Assembly: GCF_008364625.2 (NCBI RefSeq)
Contig: NZ_CP126604.1
Location: forward strand, 4,278,001 to 4,342,000
Direction: 5' to 3'
Source of the DNA: Enterobacter dykesii
GTDB taxonomy: Bacteria; Pseudomonadota; Gammaproteobacteria; Enterobacterales; Enterobacteriaceae
Length of the DNA stretch: 64,000 nt
Part shown: positions 20,974 to 35,416 of the stretch, piece by piece
How the letters are laid out: each line of letters begins with the position of its first letter
Numbering within the stretch: position 1 is the first letter of the stretch
The notes under the pieces: generated by a model
Databases searched by the model: none
Seen by the model: the letters and a program-made list of their open reading frames with translations, nothing else
Told to the model about the DNA's origin: nothing
Made by a program: the position numbers and the translations under genes

Positions 20974-22645
20974 TTCTACCTATACCGCTTCGTCACCCTC
21001 GCCGCTCTGGCAGTACTGGCGCGGCCTTTCCGGCTGGAACTTCTACTTTCTGGTGAAGTTTGGTCTGCTGTGGGCAGGCTATCTGAATTTCCATCCCCTT
21101 CTCAACCTCGTGTTTATGGCCTTCCTGCTGATGCCGCTGCCGAATATCAGGCTGCATCGCTTACGCCACTGGGTCGCTGTACCTGCCGGCTTTGCGCTGT
21201 TCTGGCATGATACCTGGCTACCGGGGCCGGACAGCATTATGAGCCAGGGGTCGCAGGTGGCGGGCTTCAGTGCAGACTATATCCTTGACCTGACCGAGCG
21301 CTTTATTAACTGGCAGATGATTGGCGCGGTATTTGTGCTGCTGGTTGCCTGGCTGTTCCTGTCACAGTGGATCCGCGTTACGGTGTTTGTCGTCGCGATT
21401 ATGATCTGGCTTAACGTGCTGACGCTGGCTGGGCCCAACTTTTCGCTGTGGCCTGCAGGTCAACCGACCACCACGGTAACCACCACCGGGGGAAGCGCGG
21501 CGGCAACCGTCACAACGGCAGGCGATACACCTGTGGTGGGCGATATCCCAACCCAGACCGCGCCGCCGACCTCTACCAACCTGAACGCCTGGCTCTCCAG
21601 TTTCTATACCGCGGAAGACAAGCGACAAACTAAATTCCCGGATGCGCTGCCGGCAGATGCTCAGCCGTTTGAACTGCTGGTGATCAACATCTGCTCTCTC
21701 TCCTGGGCCGACGTGGACGCCGCCGGTTTGATGTCTCATCCGCTGTGGTCACACTTCGACATTCAGTTTAAAGATTTCAACTCTGCCACCTTGTACAGCG
21801 GCCCGGCGGCGATCCGCCTGCTGCGTGCAAGCTGCGGCCAGACATCGCATAAAAACCTGTATCAACCCGCCGGCAACCAGTGTTATCTGTTCGATAACCT
21901 CGCAAAACTGGGCTTTACGCAGCATCTGATGCTGGGGCATAACGGCCAGTTCGGTAACTTCCTGAAAGAGGTGCGCGAACAGGGCGGCATGCAGGCACCG
22001 CTGATGGATCAAACCGGTCTTCCCGTCTCTCTGCTGGGCTTCGACGGTTCGCCCGTTTATGACGATACCGCCGTCCTGCAGCGCTGGCTGCAGACCATCG
22101 AAAAAGACAGCAATCCGCGCAGCGCGACGTTCTTTAACACCCTGCCGCTCCACGACGGTAACCATTTCCCGGGCGTGAGCAAAACGGCTGATTATAAAGT
22201 GCGTGCGCAGAAGTTCTTCGACGAGCTGGACGCGTTCTTCACGGAGCTGGAAAAATCAGGCCGTAAAGTGATGGTGGTTGTGGTACCTGAGCACGGCGGC
22301 GCGCTGAAAGGCGACAGAATGCAGGTTTCGGGTCTGCGTGATATCCCAAGCCCGTCCATCACTAACGTGCCTGCAGGCATTAAATTCTTTGGGATGAAGG
22401 CACCGCATCAGGGCGCACCGATTGAGATTACACAGCCAACCAGCTACCTGGTGATTTCAGAACTGGTTGCCCGCGCCGTTGACGGGAAGCTGTTTGTGGA
22501 AGATAGCGTGAACTGGGATCAGCTCACCAGCAAACTGCCGCAAACGGCAGAAGTCTCAGAGAACGCTAACGCGGTCGTCATTCAGTATCAAAACAAACCT
22601 TACGTTCGCCTGAACGGCGGGGATTGGGTGCCGTATCCGCAGTAA
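20966..22645 (+). CDS. bcsG: Cellulose phosphoethanolamine transferase BcsG
   Basis: 559 residues. Four or five N-terminal transmembrane segments (to about residue 155) are followed by a Thr-rich linker (TTTVTTTGG region, about 168-205) and a periplasmic alkaline-phosphatase-like domain. That domain moves phosphoethanolamine from phosphatidylethanolamine onto cellulose. The nucleophile S278 ([12 protein letters not shown]) and metal ligands in [11 protein letters not shown] are present, and Cys residues such as ASCGQ are conserved. The match to E. coli BcsG runs to the last residues (GGDWVPYPQ). pEtN-cellulose is therefore the expected product of this locus. The gene ends 49 bp before the convergent celY, with a palindromic hairpin in between. 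Confidence 0.97.
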   Translation: MTNSTYTASSPSPLWQYWRGLSGWNFYFLVKFGLLWAGYLNFHPLLNLVFMAFLLMPLPNIRLHRLRHWVAVPAGFALFWHDTWLPGPDSIMSQGSQVAGFSADYILDLTERFINWQMIGAVFVLLVAWLFLSQWIRVTVFVVAIMIWLNVLTLAGPNFSLWPAGQPTTTVTTTGGSAAATVTTAGDTPVVGDIPTQTAPPTSTNLNAWLSSFYTAEDKRQTKFPDALPADAQPFELLVINICSLSWADVDAAGLMSHPLWSHFDIQFKDFNSATLYSGPAAIRLLRASCGQTSHKNLYQPAGNQCYLFDNLAKLGFTQHLMLGHNGQFGNFLKEVREQGGMQAPLMDQTGLPVSLLGFDGSPVYDDTAVLQRWLQTIEKDSNPRSATFFNTLPLHDGNHFPGVSKTADYKVRAQKFFDELDAFFTELEKSGRKVMVVVVPEHGGALKGDRMQVSGLRDIPSPSITNVPAGIKFFGMKAPHQGAPIEITQPTSYLVISELVARAVDGKLFVEDSVNWDQLTSKLPQTAEVSENANAVVIQYQNKPYVRLNGGDWVPYPQ

Positions 22646-22656
22646 CACGGTATGAC

Positions 22657-22683
22657 GTCCCTCTCCCCATCGGGGAGAGGGAC
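22657..22683. repeat. Short dispersed palindrome, copy 2 (bcsG/celY convergent junction)
   Basis: A perfect 12-bp stem GTCCCTCTCCCC/GGGGAGAGGGAC with a 3-base loop, between the stops of two convergent genes. It shares the CCCTCTCCC core with the copies at 3146 and 62640 but has a longer stem and lacks the CCCTCACCxTAA flank. Confidence 0.75.
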
Positions 22684-22693
22684 AATCTCGACA

Positions 22694-23686
22694 TTATTGC
22701 TGGGCGATCCACACCAGCATTTTCAGACTTGCCGAATAGTAGTCGTCTTTAGAGGTAATTTCGGGTTCACCGGAAGACTGCCCCATCGTAAAATCGCGTA
22801 CAGCCAGCAAGCCGCCTTCCATCATGTAGGGCACATATTCGTTGGTCGTGACGTTAACCCAGGCGGGAGTTTGTTCCCGGGGAAACTGTCCGAACCAGGC
22901 CTTCCACGGCGTCAGCAGCGGGCTTTGCTTATCAGACCAGGCAACGTACAGCGGAACACGAATCGCGTCATAGCTCATTCGCGGCGGCCAGCCTTTAGCA
23001 GGAGCCAGCTTGCCACCTGATGCCAGTGAAACCCAGTCAGTGGGCAGATTCGCTTTACCCGAGCCCATTTTCCCCAGCAGGCGTTTCCCGTCCTTAATCA
23101 AATCACGCCAGATCGGCAAATGACTGCGTCTGGAGAAGGCCTGCCAGGCCGGAAACACGAAATAGGAAGGATTGAGGACCACGTCACCCTCAAGCTTAAA
23201 CCCCTGGACGCCGGGCAGCATCACGCGGTAACCGGCATAGCGGATCACGCTGTGGTCAATCAGTGCTTTTGTAATTGCATCCGATGCGGCGCTGTAGCGT
23301 TTGTCATGCCAGCGTGCGTCGGCTTTCAGCAACGCCCAGGCAATCAGCACGTCGCCATCTGCAGCGTTGTTTTTGTCGGCGACCGGGTTGGACTCTGCGG
23401 GATTATAGCGCCAGTAAAACAGACCATTTTCTTTGTTCTTCAGCTGACTGTCTGTCCATTGCCAGAGCTTATCGAACGTGGCTTTATCGTCGTTGGCCAC
23501 CGCCATCAGCATGGCAAAACCCTGACCTTCCGTATGCGATACGCCGCCATTGCCGGTATCAACAATACGGCCTTCCGGTTTGAAAAAGCGGGCCTTGTAA
23601 CTCTCCCAGGCCCGATCCGCATGAGAGAGAGGCGAGAACAGCAGACTCATCATGACGGCCAGCGTCGCGCACACGGGTTTTCGCAT
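22694..23686 (-). CDS. celY: CelY-type GH8 endoglucanase, third gene behind murB-birA
   Basis: 330 residues with a signal peptide (MRKPVCATLAVMMSLLFSPLSHA), a secreted or periplasmic glycoside hydrolase family 8 enzyme cleaving beta-1,4-glucan. The catalytic acid is E53 in SHTEGQGFAML; D240 in MSYDAIRVPLY is the other conserved carboxylate; NNAADGDVLIAW is the family's core helix. It resembles the CelY endoglucanase of Dickeya (Erwinia chrysanthemi) much more than BcsZ. The ATG at 23686 is preferred because the signal peptide starts there. It begins 16 bp after the birA stop on the same strand, so it is likely co-transcribed with murB-birA. It could process cellulose made by the adjacent bcs genes or act on external glucans. 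Confidence 0.88.
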   Translation of the reverse strand: MRKPVCATLAVMMSLLFSPLSHADRAWESYKARFFKPEGRIVDTGNGGVSHTEGQGFAMLMAVANDDKATFDKLWQWTDSQLKNKENGLFYWRYNPAESNPVADKNNAADGDVLIAWALLKADARWHDKRYSAASDAITKALIDHSVIRYAGYRVMLPGVQGFKLEGDVVLNPSYFVFPAWQAFSRRSHLPIWRDLIKDGKRLLGKMGSGKANLPTDWVSLASGGKLAPAKGWPPRMSYDAIRVPLYVAWSDKQSPLLTPWKAWFGQFPREQTPAWVNVTTNEYVPYMMEGGLLAVRDFTMGQSSGEPEITSKDDYYSASLKMLVWIAQQ

Positions 23687-23702
23687 AATTAACTCGATCC
23701 GG

Positions 23703-24665
23703 TTATTCGGCACTTCTCAGTGAAATCTCACCGCCCATCCAGGGTTTGATCACGCCATCCTGCTCCAGGAGCAGCGCGCCCTGTGCGTCAATACCGCGGG
23801 AAATTCCGTAGATCTCTTTATCACCAATCAGCAGTTTCACCGGGCGGTTGATAAAGTTATCCAGCTTTTCCCAACGAGACAGGAACGATGCCAGTCCTTC
23901 CTGCTCAAAAAGCGTGAGTGAACTGCGCAACTCTTTAATCATACGCACGGCAAGGGTGTTACGATCGATGACGATCCCCGCCTCCTGGAGGTTAGTCCAG
24001 GCCTGATTCACCACATCATTTTGTACATTGCGCATCACCATGTTGAGGCCTGCGCCGATGACGATTTGCGCCGCATCGCCCGTTTTTCCCGTCAGTTCGA
24101 CCAGAATACCGGCAAGTTTACGATCGTTGAGGTAAAGGTCATTAGGCCACTTAACACGTACTTTATCCGCCCCCAAATCGTGCAGCACTTCCGCCATGAC
24201 GATGCCGATGACCAGACTCAGGCCAATAGCAGCGGCCGGGCCCTGATCGAGTCGCCAGTACATGGACAAATAGAGGTTAGCGCCAAATGGCGAAAACCAT
24301 TTGCGACCGCGACGGCCGCGACCGGCCTGTTGATATTCAGCAACGCAGGCATCGCCGGATGTCAGCTCAGGCAGACGATCCAGAAGATACTGGTTCGTCG
24401 AATCAATCACCGGCAGCACCGCAACATTGCCGTGTCCGATCTGGCTGCGGATCGCTTCTTCATTCAGCAATTGAATCGGCTCCGGCAGGCTGTAGCCTTT
24501 TCCGGGAACCGTGAACACATCAACACCCCAGTCGCGAAGCGTCTGGATATGTTTATTGATAGCAGCACGGCTCATGCCAAGCTGTTCACCCAGCTGCTCG
24601 CCAGAATGAAACTCGCCGTCAGCAAGGATGCTAATCAGGGTTAAGGGAATGGTATTGTCCTTCAC
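23703..24665 (-). CDS. birA: Biotin-protein ligase and biotin operon repressor BirA
   Basis: 320 residues. The N-terminal winged helix-turn-helix (about 1-60) binds the bio operator as the biotinyl-AMP dimer. The central ligase domain activates biotin and transfers it to the carboxyl carrier protein AccB. Key residues are GRGRRG at 115-120 (biotinyl-AMP loop), KWPND at 172-176 and K183 in [10 protein letters not shown]. The C-terminal SH3-like domain is complete. The start overlaps the murB stop by 4 bp, as in E. coli. What follows differs: in K-12 the next gene is coaA in convergent orientation, here it is celY on the same strand. Confidence 0.97.
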   Translation of the reverse strand: MKDNTIPLTLISILADGEFHSGEQLGEQLGMSRAAINKHIQTLRDWGVDVFTVPGKGYSLPEPIQLLNEEAIRSQIGHGNVAVLPVIDSTNQYLLDRLPELTSGDACVAEYQQAGRGRRGRKWFSPFGANLYLSMYWRLDQGPAAAIGLSLVIGIVMAEVLHDLGADKVRVKWPNDLYLNDRKLAGILVELTGKTGDAAQIVIGAGLNMVMRNVQNDVVNQAWTNLQEAGIVIDRNTLAVRMIKELRSSLTLFEQEGLASFLSRWEKLDNFINRPVKLLIGDKEIYGISRGIDAQGALLLEQDGVIKPWMGGEISLRSAE

Positions 24666-25690
24666 GCGATAGCCTCCACGGCATTAACTTCACCTGTGCA
24701 GCCAATGAAGCGAACTTCTGGCTCCAGCCAGACGTTAAATTTTTCGCCCACACGCTGACGAACATAATGAGCCAGCTGTACAACATCATCGCTGGTCGCA
24801 TCGCATTGATTAATCAGCACCAGAGCCTGCTGCTGGTGAACGGCAGCACCGCCTACTGAAATGCCTTTTAGCTGGCATTGATCGATAAGCCATCCCGCGG
24901 CAAGCTTCACGCTGCCATCCGCCTGAGGGTAATGTGGCGCGGCTGGCCATCCTTCAAGAAAGACTTTTGCATTTTCGCTGCTGATAACCGGGTTTTTGAA
25001 GAAACTGCCTGCGTTTCCATTTACTTTTGGATCGGGAAGTTTGGTCATCCGCATATGGCAAACGGAATCAAAAACGTCACGGGCGGTTACGGTAGCCGGA
25101 TCGAGACGCGTTAAATCCCCGTAGGTCAACACCGGCTGCCAGTTCTTCGACAGGCGCAGACCCACGGCGACAATCACGTAGCGATCCTGATATTCATGCT
25201 TGAAGATACTGTCACGATAGCCAAACCGGCACTGTTCCGCCGTTAAACGCTTTGCCGTTCCGGTCGCCAGTTCGATGCAGTCGACATATTCGCAGACATG
25301 TTTCAGTTCGAGGCCGTAGGCACCGATGTTTTGAATAGGTGACGATCCGGCGCAGCCTGGAATAAGCGCAAGGTTTTCCAGGCCCGGCATCCCTTTTTCG
25401 AGGGTAAATTGCACCAGCTGATGCCAGTTTTCTCCGGCACCCACGTGCAGGTGCCAGCTATCGGCACGCTCTTCCACATCAATTCCCATGATGCGGTTAA
25501 CGATCACCGTTCCCGCAAAATCATCGAGAAACAGGACATTACTTCCTTCGCCCAGAATCAGTACGGGTTCGTTATTTTCAGTTGCGCTTTGCCATGCATC
25601 CAGCAGTTGCTGTGCAGTATCGGCACGTACAATTTGATTGGCATTGCGTTGAATGCCAAAGGTATTCCAGGGCTTAAGGGAGTGGTTCAT
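24662..25690 (-). CDS. murB: UDP-N-acetylenolpyruvoylglucosamine reductase
   Basis: 342 residues. A cytosolic FAD enzyme of peptidoglycan synthesis that uses NADPH to reduce UDP-GlcNAc-enolpyruvate to UDP-MurNAc. The N-terminal FAD-binding region contains LGEGSNVLF and [17 protein letters not shown]; the catalytic serine lies in [10 protein letters not shown]; the C-terminal type I domain ends with LEPEVRFIG, holding the catalytic glutamate. It is overlapped by birA at its 3' end and lies just downstream of the 5S rRNA gene, the order found after rrnB in E. coli. Confidence 0.97.
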   Translation of the reverse strand: MNHSLKPWNTFGIQRNANQIVRADTAQQLLDAWQSATENNEPVLILGEGSNVLFLDDFAGTVIVNRIMGIDVEERADSWHLHVGAGENWHQLVQFTLEKGMPGLENLALIPGCAGSSPIQNIGAYGLELKHVCEYVDCIELATGTAKRLTAEQCRFGYRDSIFKHEYQDRYVIVAVGLRLSKNWQPVLTYGDLTRLDPATVTARDVFDSVCHMRMTKLPDPKVNGNAGSFFKNPVISSENAKVFLEGWPAAPHYPQADGSVKLAAGWLIDQCQLKGISVGGAAVHQQQALVLINQCDATSDDVVQLAHYVRQRVGEKFNVWLEPEVRFIGCTGEVNAVEAIA

Positions 25691-25773
25691 AGACGCTATC
25701 CTGATGCAAAAACGCAGGTAGTTTACCGTATAAGCAGGGCGTTGGGGGATTAGTTTGTGCAGCGTATAAACGC

Positions 25774-25800
25774 AAAAAGGCCATCCTTTCGGATGGCCTC
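25774..25800 (-). terminator. Intrinsic terminator of the rRNA operon
   Basis: On the minus strand GGCCATCC, loop GAAA, GGATGGCC, then TTTTT. A perfect 8-bp GC-rich stem with a tetraloop and U-run, 13 bp past the 5S gene: a strong rrn T1-type terminator. Confidence 0.95.
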
Positions 25801-25812
25801 TTCACTTAATTG

Positions 25813-25932
25813 ATGCCTGGCAGTTCCCTACTCTCACATGGGGAGACCCCACACTACCATCGGCGCTACGGCGTTTCACTTCTGAGTTCGGCATGGGGTC
25901 AGGTGGGACCACCGCGCTAAAGCCGCCAGGCA
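25813..25932 (-). rRNA. rrf: 5S ribosomal RNA
   Basis: 120 bases from TGCCTGGCGGCT to AGGGAACTGCCAGGCAT, the length and ends of E. coli 5S rRNA with only a few substitutions. It lies 65 bp after the 23S gene in the same transcript. Confidence 0.98.
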
Positions 25933-25997
25933 AATTCTGTTAATCTGTATCAGGCTGAAAATCGTGTCTCTCTTCGCCAAAACACCTTCGGCGTTGT

Positions 25998-28903
<2,906 letters not shown>

Positions 28904-29073
28904 TCACAACCCGAAGATGTTTCACTTCTGATTGCGAAAATTTGAGAGACTCGAACACACATAACATGTGTGTCGTTTCAATTTTCAGCTTGATCCAGAT
29001 TTTTAAAGAGCAAAACTTCGCAGTGCACCTTTTCAGGTTCACTCTGAAGTTTTCTTGGGTTCGCAGTAAAAGA

Positions 29074-29149
29074 TGGTGGAGCTATGCGGGATCGAACCGC
29101 AGACCTCCTGCGTGCAAAGCAGGCGCTCTCCCAGCTGAGCTATAGCCCC
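29074..29149 (-). tRNA. alaT: tRNA-Ala (TGC)
   Basis: 76 bases, GGGGCTATAGCTCAG to the encoded CCA. The anticodon TGC lies at 29116-29114. The sequence matches the E. coli 16S-23S spacer tRNA-Ala. It is co-transcribed with the rRNAs. The symbol is by analogy with rrnA. Confidence 0.97.
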
Positions 29150-29191
29150 ATCGTTTGCAATCTCTGTACCGCTCATCCTTTAAAAGGAGTC

Positions 29192-29268
<77 letters not shown>

Positions 29269-29337
29269 GCAGAGATTTTTACTGCTGTTTTTCATCAGAC
29301 AATCTGTGTGAGCACTACAAAGGCAGGTTCTTTAAGG

Positions 29338-30877
<1,540 letters not shown>

Positions 30878-30994
30878 AAGTTTGATGCTCGTGAATTAAA
30901 CTTCGTAATGAATTACGCATGTTCACTCAGAGACTTGGTATTCATTTTTCGTCCGAGGACGTTAAGAATCCATGTCACTTTGAGTGCCCACACA

Positions 30995-31021
30995 GATTGT
31001 CTGATAAATTGTTAAAGAGCA
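30995..31021 (-). promoter_or_regulatory. rRNA leader antitermination region with boxA
   Basis: On the minus strand TGCTCTTTAACA is the boxA-type element, followed by the conserved TTTATCAGACAATC. It matches the E. coli rrn leader, where the Nus factors load to prevent Rho termination of the untranslated rRNA transcript. Confidence 0.85.
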
Positions 31022-31057
31022 GTGCCGCTTCGCTTTTCGCTGCGGCGCGGGGTGTGC

Positions 31058-31085
31058 ATATTACGCTTTCCCGCTTCAGAGTCAA
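31058..31085 (-). promoter_or_regulatory. rrn P2 promoter
   Basis: -35 TTGACT (31085-31080) and -10 TAATAT (31063-31058) with a 16-bp spacer, followed by the GC-rich discriminator typical of stringent control. The segment is nearly identical to E. coli rrn P2. Confidence 0.92.
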
Positions 31086-31154
31086 GCGTTTATTTTCGCT
31101 TTTCTCTCCTGACCCGGCGGCGTGTGTGCCGTTGTTCCGTGTCAGTGGAGGCGC

Positions 31155-31182
31155 ATTATAGGGAGTTATTCCGACGTGACAA
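31155..31182 (-). promoter_or_regulatory. rrn P1 promoter
   Basis: -35 TTGTCA (31182-31177), 16-bp spacer, -10 TATAAT (31160-31155), then GCGCC discriminator. An A/T-rich UP-element-like stretch lies just upstream. It is the growth-rate and ppGpp controlled promoter of E. coli rrn operons. Between it and hemG, about 50 bp away, only this UP region and possible Fis sites can fit. Confidence 0.93.
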
Positions 31183-31231
31183 GCATAAAATACAAAAAAC
31201 TTTTCGTTCGCTCACTTTTCAAACTTAACGC

Positions 31232-31777
31232 TTATTTATGTCGCGAATCGCCCGTTAAATGTGCGATTTCCCGCGCAAAACTGGCCACCTGCGACCAGTC
31301 GGTATAAACCACTTCTTTACGCGTATCGGTTTCACCCCCGGTCATCTTCATAATCAGGCGGATCATAAAGCGGTCATACCAGCGGTAGCGAGGATAGCGC
31401 AGCGCGCCGGCAAAGACGGCGCACAGGTCTGGCTGCCACGGCGAGCCGAGTAAAAACTTGCGCGTGTAGCTGTTCGTTTGTGGCGTACGCTTCTCGGCTT
31501 TACGTGCGACCAGGTTGACCGAGTAAAACGCACCGGGCAATTTGTTGAGTACCGCCGTGTGCTTTTTCACAAAGCGATCCAGCGCCGGATGGAAATGCCC
31601 GTAACGAATTGACGCGCCAATTACCACGCGATCGTACTCCTGCCAGGCTATCTGCTCCGCACGGTTCAGGTTCACCACATCAGAGTAAATACCCAGCTCT
31701 TTTAATTCCGACGCCAGATAAGCGGCAATCTCACGCGTTTGCCCGTCTCGCGTAGAGAAAAGAATCAATGTTTTCAT
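31232..31777 (-). CDS. hemG: Menaquinone-dependent protoporphyrinogen IX dehydrogenase
   Basis: 181 residues, same length as E. coli HemG. A flavodoxin-like FMN protein on the cytosolic side of the inner membrane that oxidises protoporphyrinogen IX to protoporphyrin IX in heme synthesis, passing electrons to quinones. The FMN loop is [12 protein letters not shown] at the N-terminus, and a long loop follows the GASIRYG strand. The ATG at 31777 has AAGGAG upstream; the longer frame starts inside trkH. It follows trkH by 10 bp and lies directly upstream of the rRNA promoters, the arrangement seen at rrnA in E. coli. Confidence 0.96.
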   Translation of the reverse strand: MKTLILFSTRDGQTREIAAYLASELKELGIYSDVVNLNRAEQIAWQEYDRVVIGASIRYGHFHPALDRFVKKHTAVLNKLPGAFYSVNLVARKAEKRTPQTNSYTRKFLLGSPWQPDLCAVFAGALRYPRYRWYDRFMIRLIMKMTGGETDTRKEVVYTDWSQVASFAREIAHLTGDSRHK

Positions 31778-31787
31778 CAACGGCTCC

Positions 31788-33239
31788 TTACTCGCGCCAG
31801 AATGTAGGGGTGAACAGCACCAGCAGCGTAAAGACCTCAAGACGACCAAACAGCATATTGGCGATGAGGATCCATTTCGCGACCGGGTTCATGCTGGCAA
31901 AGTTATCCGCCACAACGCCCAGGCCGGGCCCGAGGTTATTCAATGTTGCTACGACGGACGCAAAGGCGGAGAAATCATCCACCCCCGTCGCGATAATCGC
32001 CAGCATGCTGACGATAAAGACCAGCGCATACGCCGAGAAGAATCCCCACACCGCTTCGAGGATACGTTCCGGCAGCGCGCGGTTCCCCAGCTTAATGCTG
32101 TAAACCGCGTTAGGGTGGACCAGGCGCTTCAGCTCACGGTTCCCCTGCTTAAACAGCAGCAGAATACGAATCACCTTCAGACCGCCGCCCGTAGACCCCG
32201 CACAGCCCCCGATAAATGCCGAGCATAACAGCAGCACCGGCAGGAACAGCGGCCAGCGCGCGATGCTATCCGTGGTAAACCCGGCGGTCGTCGCCATCGA
32301 TACCACCTGGAAGAACGCCTGATTTAGCGTAGTCAGCGCGGAGTTGTAAACATTATGGAACCACAGCACCAGGGTACAGATGATCACCAGCGTCAGCTGG
32401 ACGCCAATGAACATGCGGAACTCTGGGTCACGCCAGTACACCTTCAGGCTGCGCCCGCTCAGTAAAGAGAAGTGCAGACCGTAGTTACAGCCTGAAATCA
32501 GCAGGAAAATGGCAATGATGGTGTTAATCGTTGGGCTGTCGAAGTATCCGACGCTGGCATCGTGGGTGGAAAACCCGCCGATAGCAATCGTCGCAAAGCT
32601 GTGTCCGATGGCGTCGAAAGCCGGCATCCCGGCAAACCATAGCGCCAGCGCACAGGCCACCGTCAGTAATACATAGATAAGCCAGAGGGTTTTCGCCGTC
32701 TCGGCAATACGCGGACGCATCTTGTTATCTTTCAGCGGCCCGGGCATTTCGGCGCGATAAAGCTGCATGCCGCCAACGCCCAGAATAGGAAGAATAGCCA
32801 CTGCCAGGACGATGATCCCCATCCCCCCGAACCACTGCAGCATCTGACGATAAAAGAGAATGGCGTGCGGGAGTGAATCCAGCCCCACCAGCGTCGTCGC
32901 CCCGGTGGTTGTTAAACCGGAGAACGATTCAAAAAAGGCATCCGTGATGCTCAGGTTAGGCTGTTCAGAGAAGATGAAGGGCAGCGAACCAACGCTTCCC
33001 AGCACCGTCCAGAACAGGACCACAATCAGAAATCCTTCGCGAGATTTCAGCTCACCTTTCTGACGACGGTTTGGCCACCACAGCAGCGAGCCGATCGCCA
33101 GCGCGACAAAGAAGGTCTGGGTAAATGCCCGTCCCGCGCCGTCCCGATAGATAAGCGCCACCAGTCCTGGGAGAATCATCGTCCCGGAAAAGAGTATGAC
33201 CAGCAGTCCAACGATTCGGGTTATGGCACGAAAATGCAT
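31788..33239 (-). CDS. trkH: Potassium uptake channel subunit TrkH
   Basis: 483 residues, an inner-membrane protein of the SKT superfamily with four internal M1-P-M2 repeats. It imports K+ with the peripheral regulator TrkA. Selectivity-filter loops are visible as [34 protein letters not shown] and GCAGSTGGG. The length and N-terminus [13 protein letters not shown] match E. coli. It is in a run pepQ-yigZ-trkH-hemG with small gaps, likely one operon. Confidence 0.97.
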   Translation of the reverse strand: MHFRAITRIVGLLVILFSGTMILPGLVALIYRDGAGRAFTQTFFVALAIGSLLWWPNRRQKGELKSREGFLIVVLFWTVLGSVGSLPFIFSEQPNLSITDAFFESFSGLTTTGATTLVGLDSLPHAILFYRQMLQWFGGMGIIVLAVAILPILGVGGMQLYRAEMPGPLKDNKMRPRIAETAKTLWLIYVLLTVACALALWFAGMPAFDAIGHSFATIAIGGFSTHDASVGYFDSPTINTIIAIFLLISGCNYGLHFSLLSGRSLKVYWRDPEFRMFIGVQLTLVIICTLVLWFHNVYNSALTTLNQAFFQVVSMATTAGFTTDSIARWPLFLPVLLLCSAFIGGCAGSTGGGLKVIRILLLFKQGNRELKRLVHPNAVYSIKLGNRALPERILEAVWGFFSAYALVFIVSMLAIIATGVDDFSAFASVVATLNNLGPGLGVVADNFASMNPVAKWILIANMLFGRLEVFTLLVLFTPTFWRE

Positions 33240-33280
33240 CTCTGCCGCTTCCTTTGGTATTCATAAAAGTGAGGTGGGGA

Positions 33281-33895
33281 TTATTCTTCAATCGGCAGCA
33301 ATTGCAACGAACCACGACTAAAATCAGCCAGTTTTGCTGAAAAAGCAGCCAGCTCCGCCTGCGGAAGCGCCACGCGTAATTGCACCATTGCCTGATATTC
33401 ACTGTGCGCGATGACGCCGTTAAACTGTTTGAGCAGCGTTTCAATGCCCGATAGCTGAGCGTAATCGCACAACAAAGTATATTCGGTGAGCGGCGTTTTG
33501 CGGATAGTTGTGAGCATATTCAGTGCCTGCTGAACTCCGCCGCCATAGGCTTTTACCAGCCCACCCGTGCCCAACAGGATGCCGCCGTAGTAGCGCACCA
33601 CCACGGCGGTAATTTCACCCACGCCGCTGCCCATCAGCTGCGAAAGCATGGGTTTACCGGCCGTGCCCGCCGGTTCACCGTCGTCGGAAAACCCCAGCTG
33701 TTGTGAATCGTCCGGCGGCCCTGCCACCCACGCCACACAGTGGTGACGCGCGTCAGGATGCTCAGCCCGAACGGATTCGACAAACGCCTTTGCCGCCTCT
33801 ACGCCGTCGGTATGCGCCAGCAGCGTAATAAAGCGGCTTTTCTTGATTTCCTCAACAAAGGTGACCGGTTCAGCCGGTATCAGCCAGCTTTCCAT
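33281..33895 (-). CDS. yigZ: IMPACT-family protein YigZ
   Basis: 204 residues of the UPF0029/IMPACT family: an N-terminal domain with EIKKSRFI and DDGEPAGTAGKPML motifs and a small C-terminal ferredoxin-like domain. Eukaryotic relatives bind GCN1 and dampen eIF2 kinase signalling; the bacterial role is not settled. The start ATG shares one base with the pepQ stop (TGATG), so translation is coupled. trkH follows after 41 bp. Confidence 0.92.
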   Translation of the reverse strand: MESWLIPAEPVTFVEEIKKSRFITLLAHTDGVEAAKAFVESVRAEHPDARHHCVAWVAGPPDDSQQLGFSDDGEPAGTAGKPMLSQLMGSGVGEITAVVVRYYGGILLGTGGLVKAYGGGVQQALNMLTTIRKTPLTEYTLLCDYAQLSGIETLLKQFNGVIAHSEYQAMVQLRVALPQAELAAFSAKLADFSRGSLQLLPIEE

Positions 33896-35226
33896 CAGGC
33901 CAGCTTCAGGTCTCGCGTCATATTCTCAATACCGTTTTCGTGAACCACCACGTTATCTTCGATGCGAATACCGCCAAACGGCTTCAGCGCGTCAATTTTT
34001 TCCCAGTTGAAGTGCTTGCTGAACTGCCCTTCACGCCACGGCGCCAGCAGGGATTCGATAAAGTAGATCCCCGGTTCAATCGTCAGCACCATACGCGGCT
34101 CCAGAATACGGGTGCAGCGCAGGTAAGGATATTTAGACGGTGCCGCCAGGTGCGTGCCGGTGTCATCCTGCATAAAGCCCGCAACGTCGTGAACCTGCAG
34201 GCCCAGCGGGTGGCCGATACCGTGCGGCATAAATGGCCCGGTCAGATCGTTTTCGACCATCGCCTCTTCGCTCATGTCTTTCACAATCTGATGCTTACGC
34301 AGCAGTTTAGCGATGCGCTGATGGAACTGGATGTGATAATCCACATAGCTGGTTCCCGCCTTCATGGTGGCAATCAGCGCCAGCTGTTCATCGTTCACGT
34401 CTTTAATCAGCTGCGCGAAATCGGTATCCGCATTCGCCGCCCAGGTACGGGTCAGGTCGGCCGCGTAACCGTTGTACTCGGCGCCTGCGTCAAGCAGGAA
34501 GCTGCGCATCTCCGACGGAACGTGGTGATCCAGTTTGGTGTAGTGAAGCACGGACGCGTGCTCGTTCAGCGCGACGATATTGCTGTACGGCACGTCGGTA
34601 TCACGGTGGCCCGTCGCGGTCAGATAGGCCTGATTGATGTCGAACTCGCTCATCCCCGACTGGAACGCTTCATGCGCGGCACGGTGACCGTTCACCGCCG
34701 TTTTTTGCGCTTCACGCATGCAGTAAAGTTCGTAGTCGGTTTTATACGCGCGATAATAGTGCAGGTAATCCAGCACGCCTTTCGGATTGAGTTTGTCTGC
34801 CGGAATATCCAGACCCAGCGCGCGCTCCGGAACAGGGCCAATATAGGCGATGTTGCCCCGCGCGGCAGGCAGCTGGCTGCCAATGCCGTCCGCTTTCGGC
34901 AGTGCAATCACATCAATCTCTTCCGTCCAGAAAGAGGTCGGCAGCGGCTCTACGTTGTGCCAGTAATCGACCGGCAGGTAGAACCACAGCTTCGGCTTGT
35001 TCACGCCATCCACCAGCAGCCAGCAATTTGGAACCTGAGTCACCGGCACCCAGGCTTTAAACTGCGGGTTCACCTTAAACGGATAAGCGTGGTCATCCAG
35101 AAAGGTATTCATCAGCTCGCCGGAGTGGATCAGCAGCGCATCCAGCTTAAAGCGGGCCAGTACATCGCGGGTACGTTCCTGTAGGGTAACGATATGATTT
35201 TTATAAAGCGAAGCCAGTGAGTCCAT
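33895..35226 (-). CDS. pepQ: Xaa-Pro dipeptidase
   Basis: 443 residues, a cytosolic M24 metallopeptidase that splits dipeptides with C-terminal proline and can also hydrolyse organophosphate triesters. Metal ligands of the pita-bread fold are seen in [35 protein letters not shown] and LTIEPGIYF. Two ATG codons are adjacent; the second (35226) is preferred because GGAAG is then about 5 bases away and the length equals E. coli. It is divergent from fadB. Confidence 0.96.
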   Translation of the reverse strand: MDSLASLYKNHIVTLQERTRDVLARFKLDALLIHSGELMNTFLDDHAYPFKVNPQFKAWVPVTQVPNCWLLVDGVNKPKLWFYLPVDYWHNVEPLPTSFWTEEIDVIALPKADGIGSQLPAARGNIAYIGPVPERALGLDIPADKLNPKGVLDYLHYYRAYKTDYELYCMREAQKTAVNGHRAAHEAFQSGMSEFDINQAYLTATGHRDTDVPYSNIVALNEHASVLHYTKLDHHVPSEMRSFLLDAGAEYNGYAADLTRTWAANADTDFAQLIKDVNDEQLALIATMKAGTSYVDYHIQFHQRIAKLLRKHQIVKDMSEEAMVENDLTGPFMPHGIGHPLGLQVHDVAGFMQDDTGTHLAAPSKYPYLRCTRILEPRMVLTIEPGIYFIESLLAPWREGQFSKHFNWEKIDALKPFGGIRIEDNVVVHENGIENMTRDLKLA

Positions 35227-35373
35227 CATTCTTCCTTTCGTTTTTTTGACCTCAAGTCATCGCATCTTAGCACACCTCACTCCGGCTGCGTGATTTCCAC
35301 CGACCGTGATCAATGCAGCAATTTCTTAATGAGTAATTTGCATTTTATTAACATAAATCCCACACTCCGATTC

Positions 35374-35390
35374 ATCTGGTATGACCAGAT
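35374..35390. promoter_or_regulatory. FadR operator of fadBA
   Basis: ATCTGGTATGACCAGAT, a palindrome with the FadR consensus ATCTGGTnnnACCAGAT, 27 bp upstream of the fadB start. FadR represses fadBA until long-chain acyl-CoA binds it. It differs from the E. coli fadB site at one central base. Confidence 0.93.
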
Positions 35391-35416
35391 CCAATTGCTG
35401 GATTCAGGAGACTGAC

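Noticed and set aside
33940..35184. 414-residue open frame on the plus strand
   Set aside because: Shadow of pepQ with no recognisable motif.
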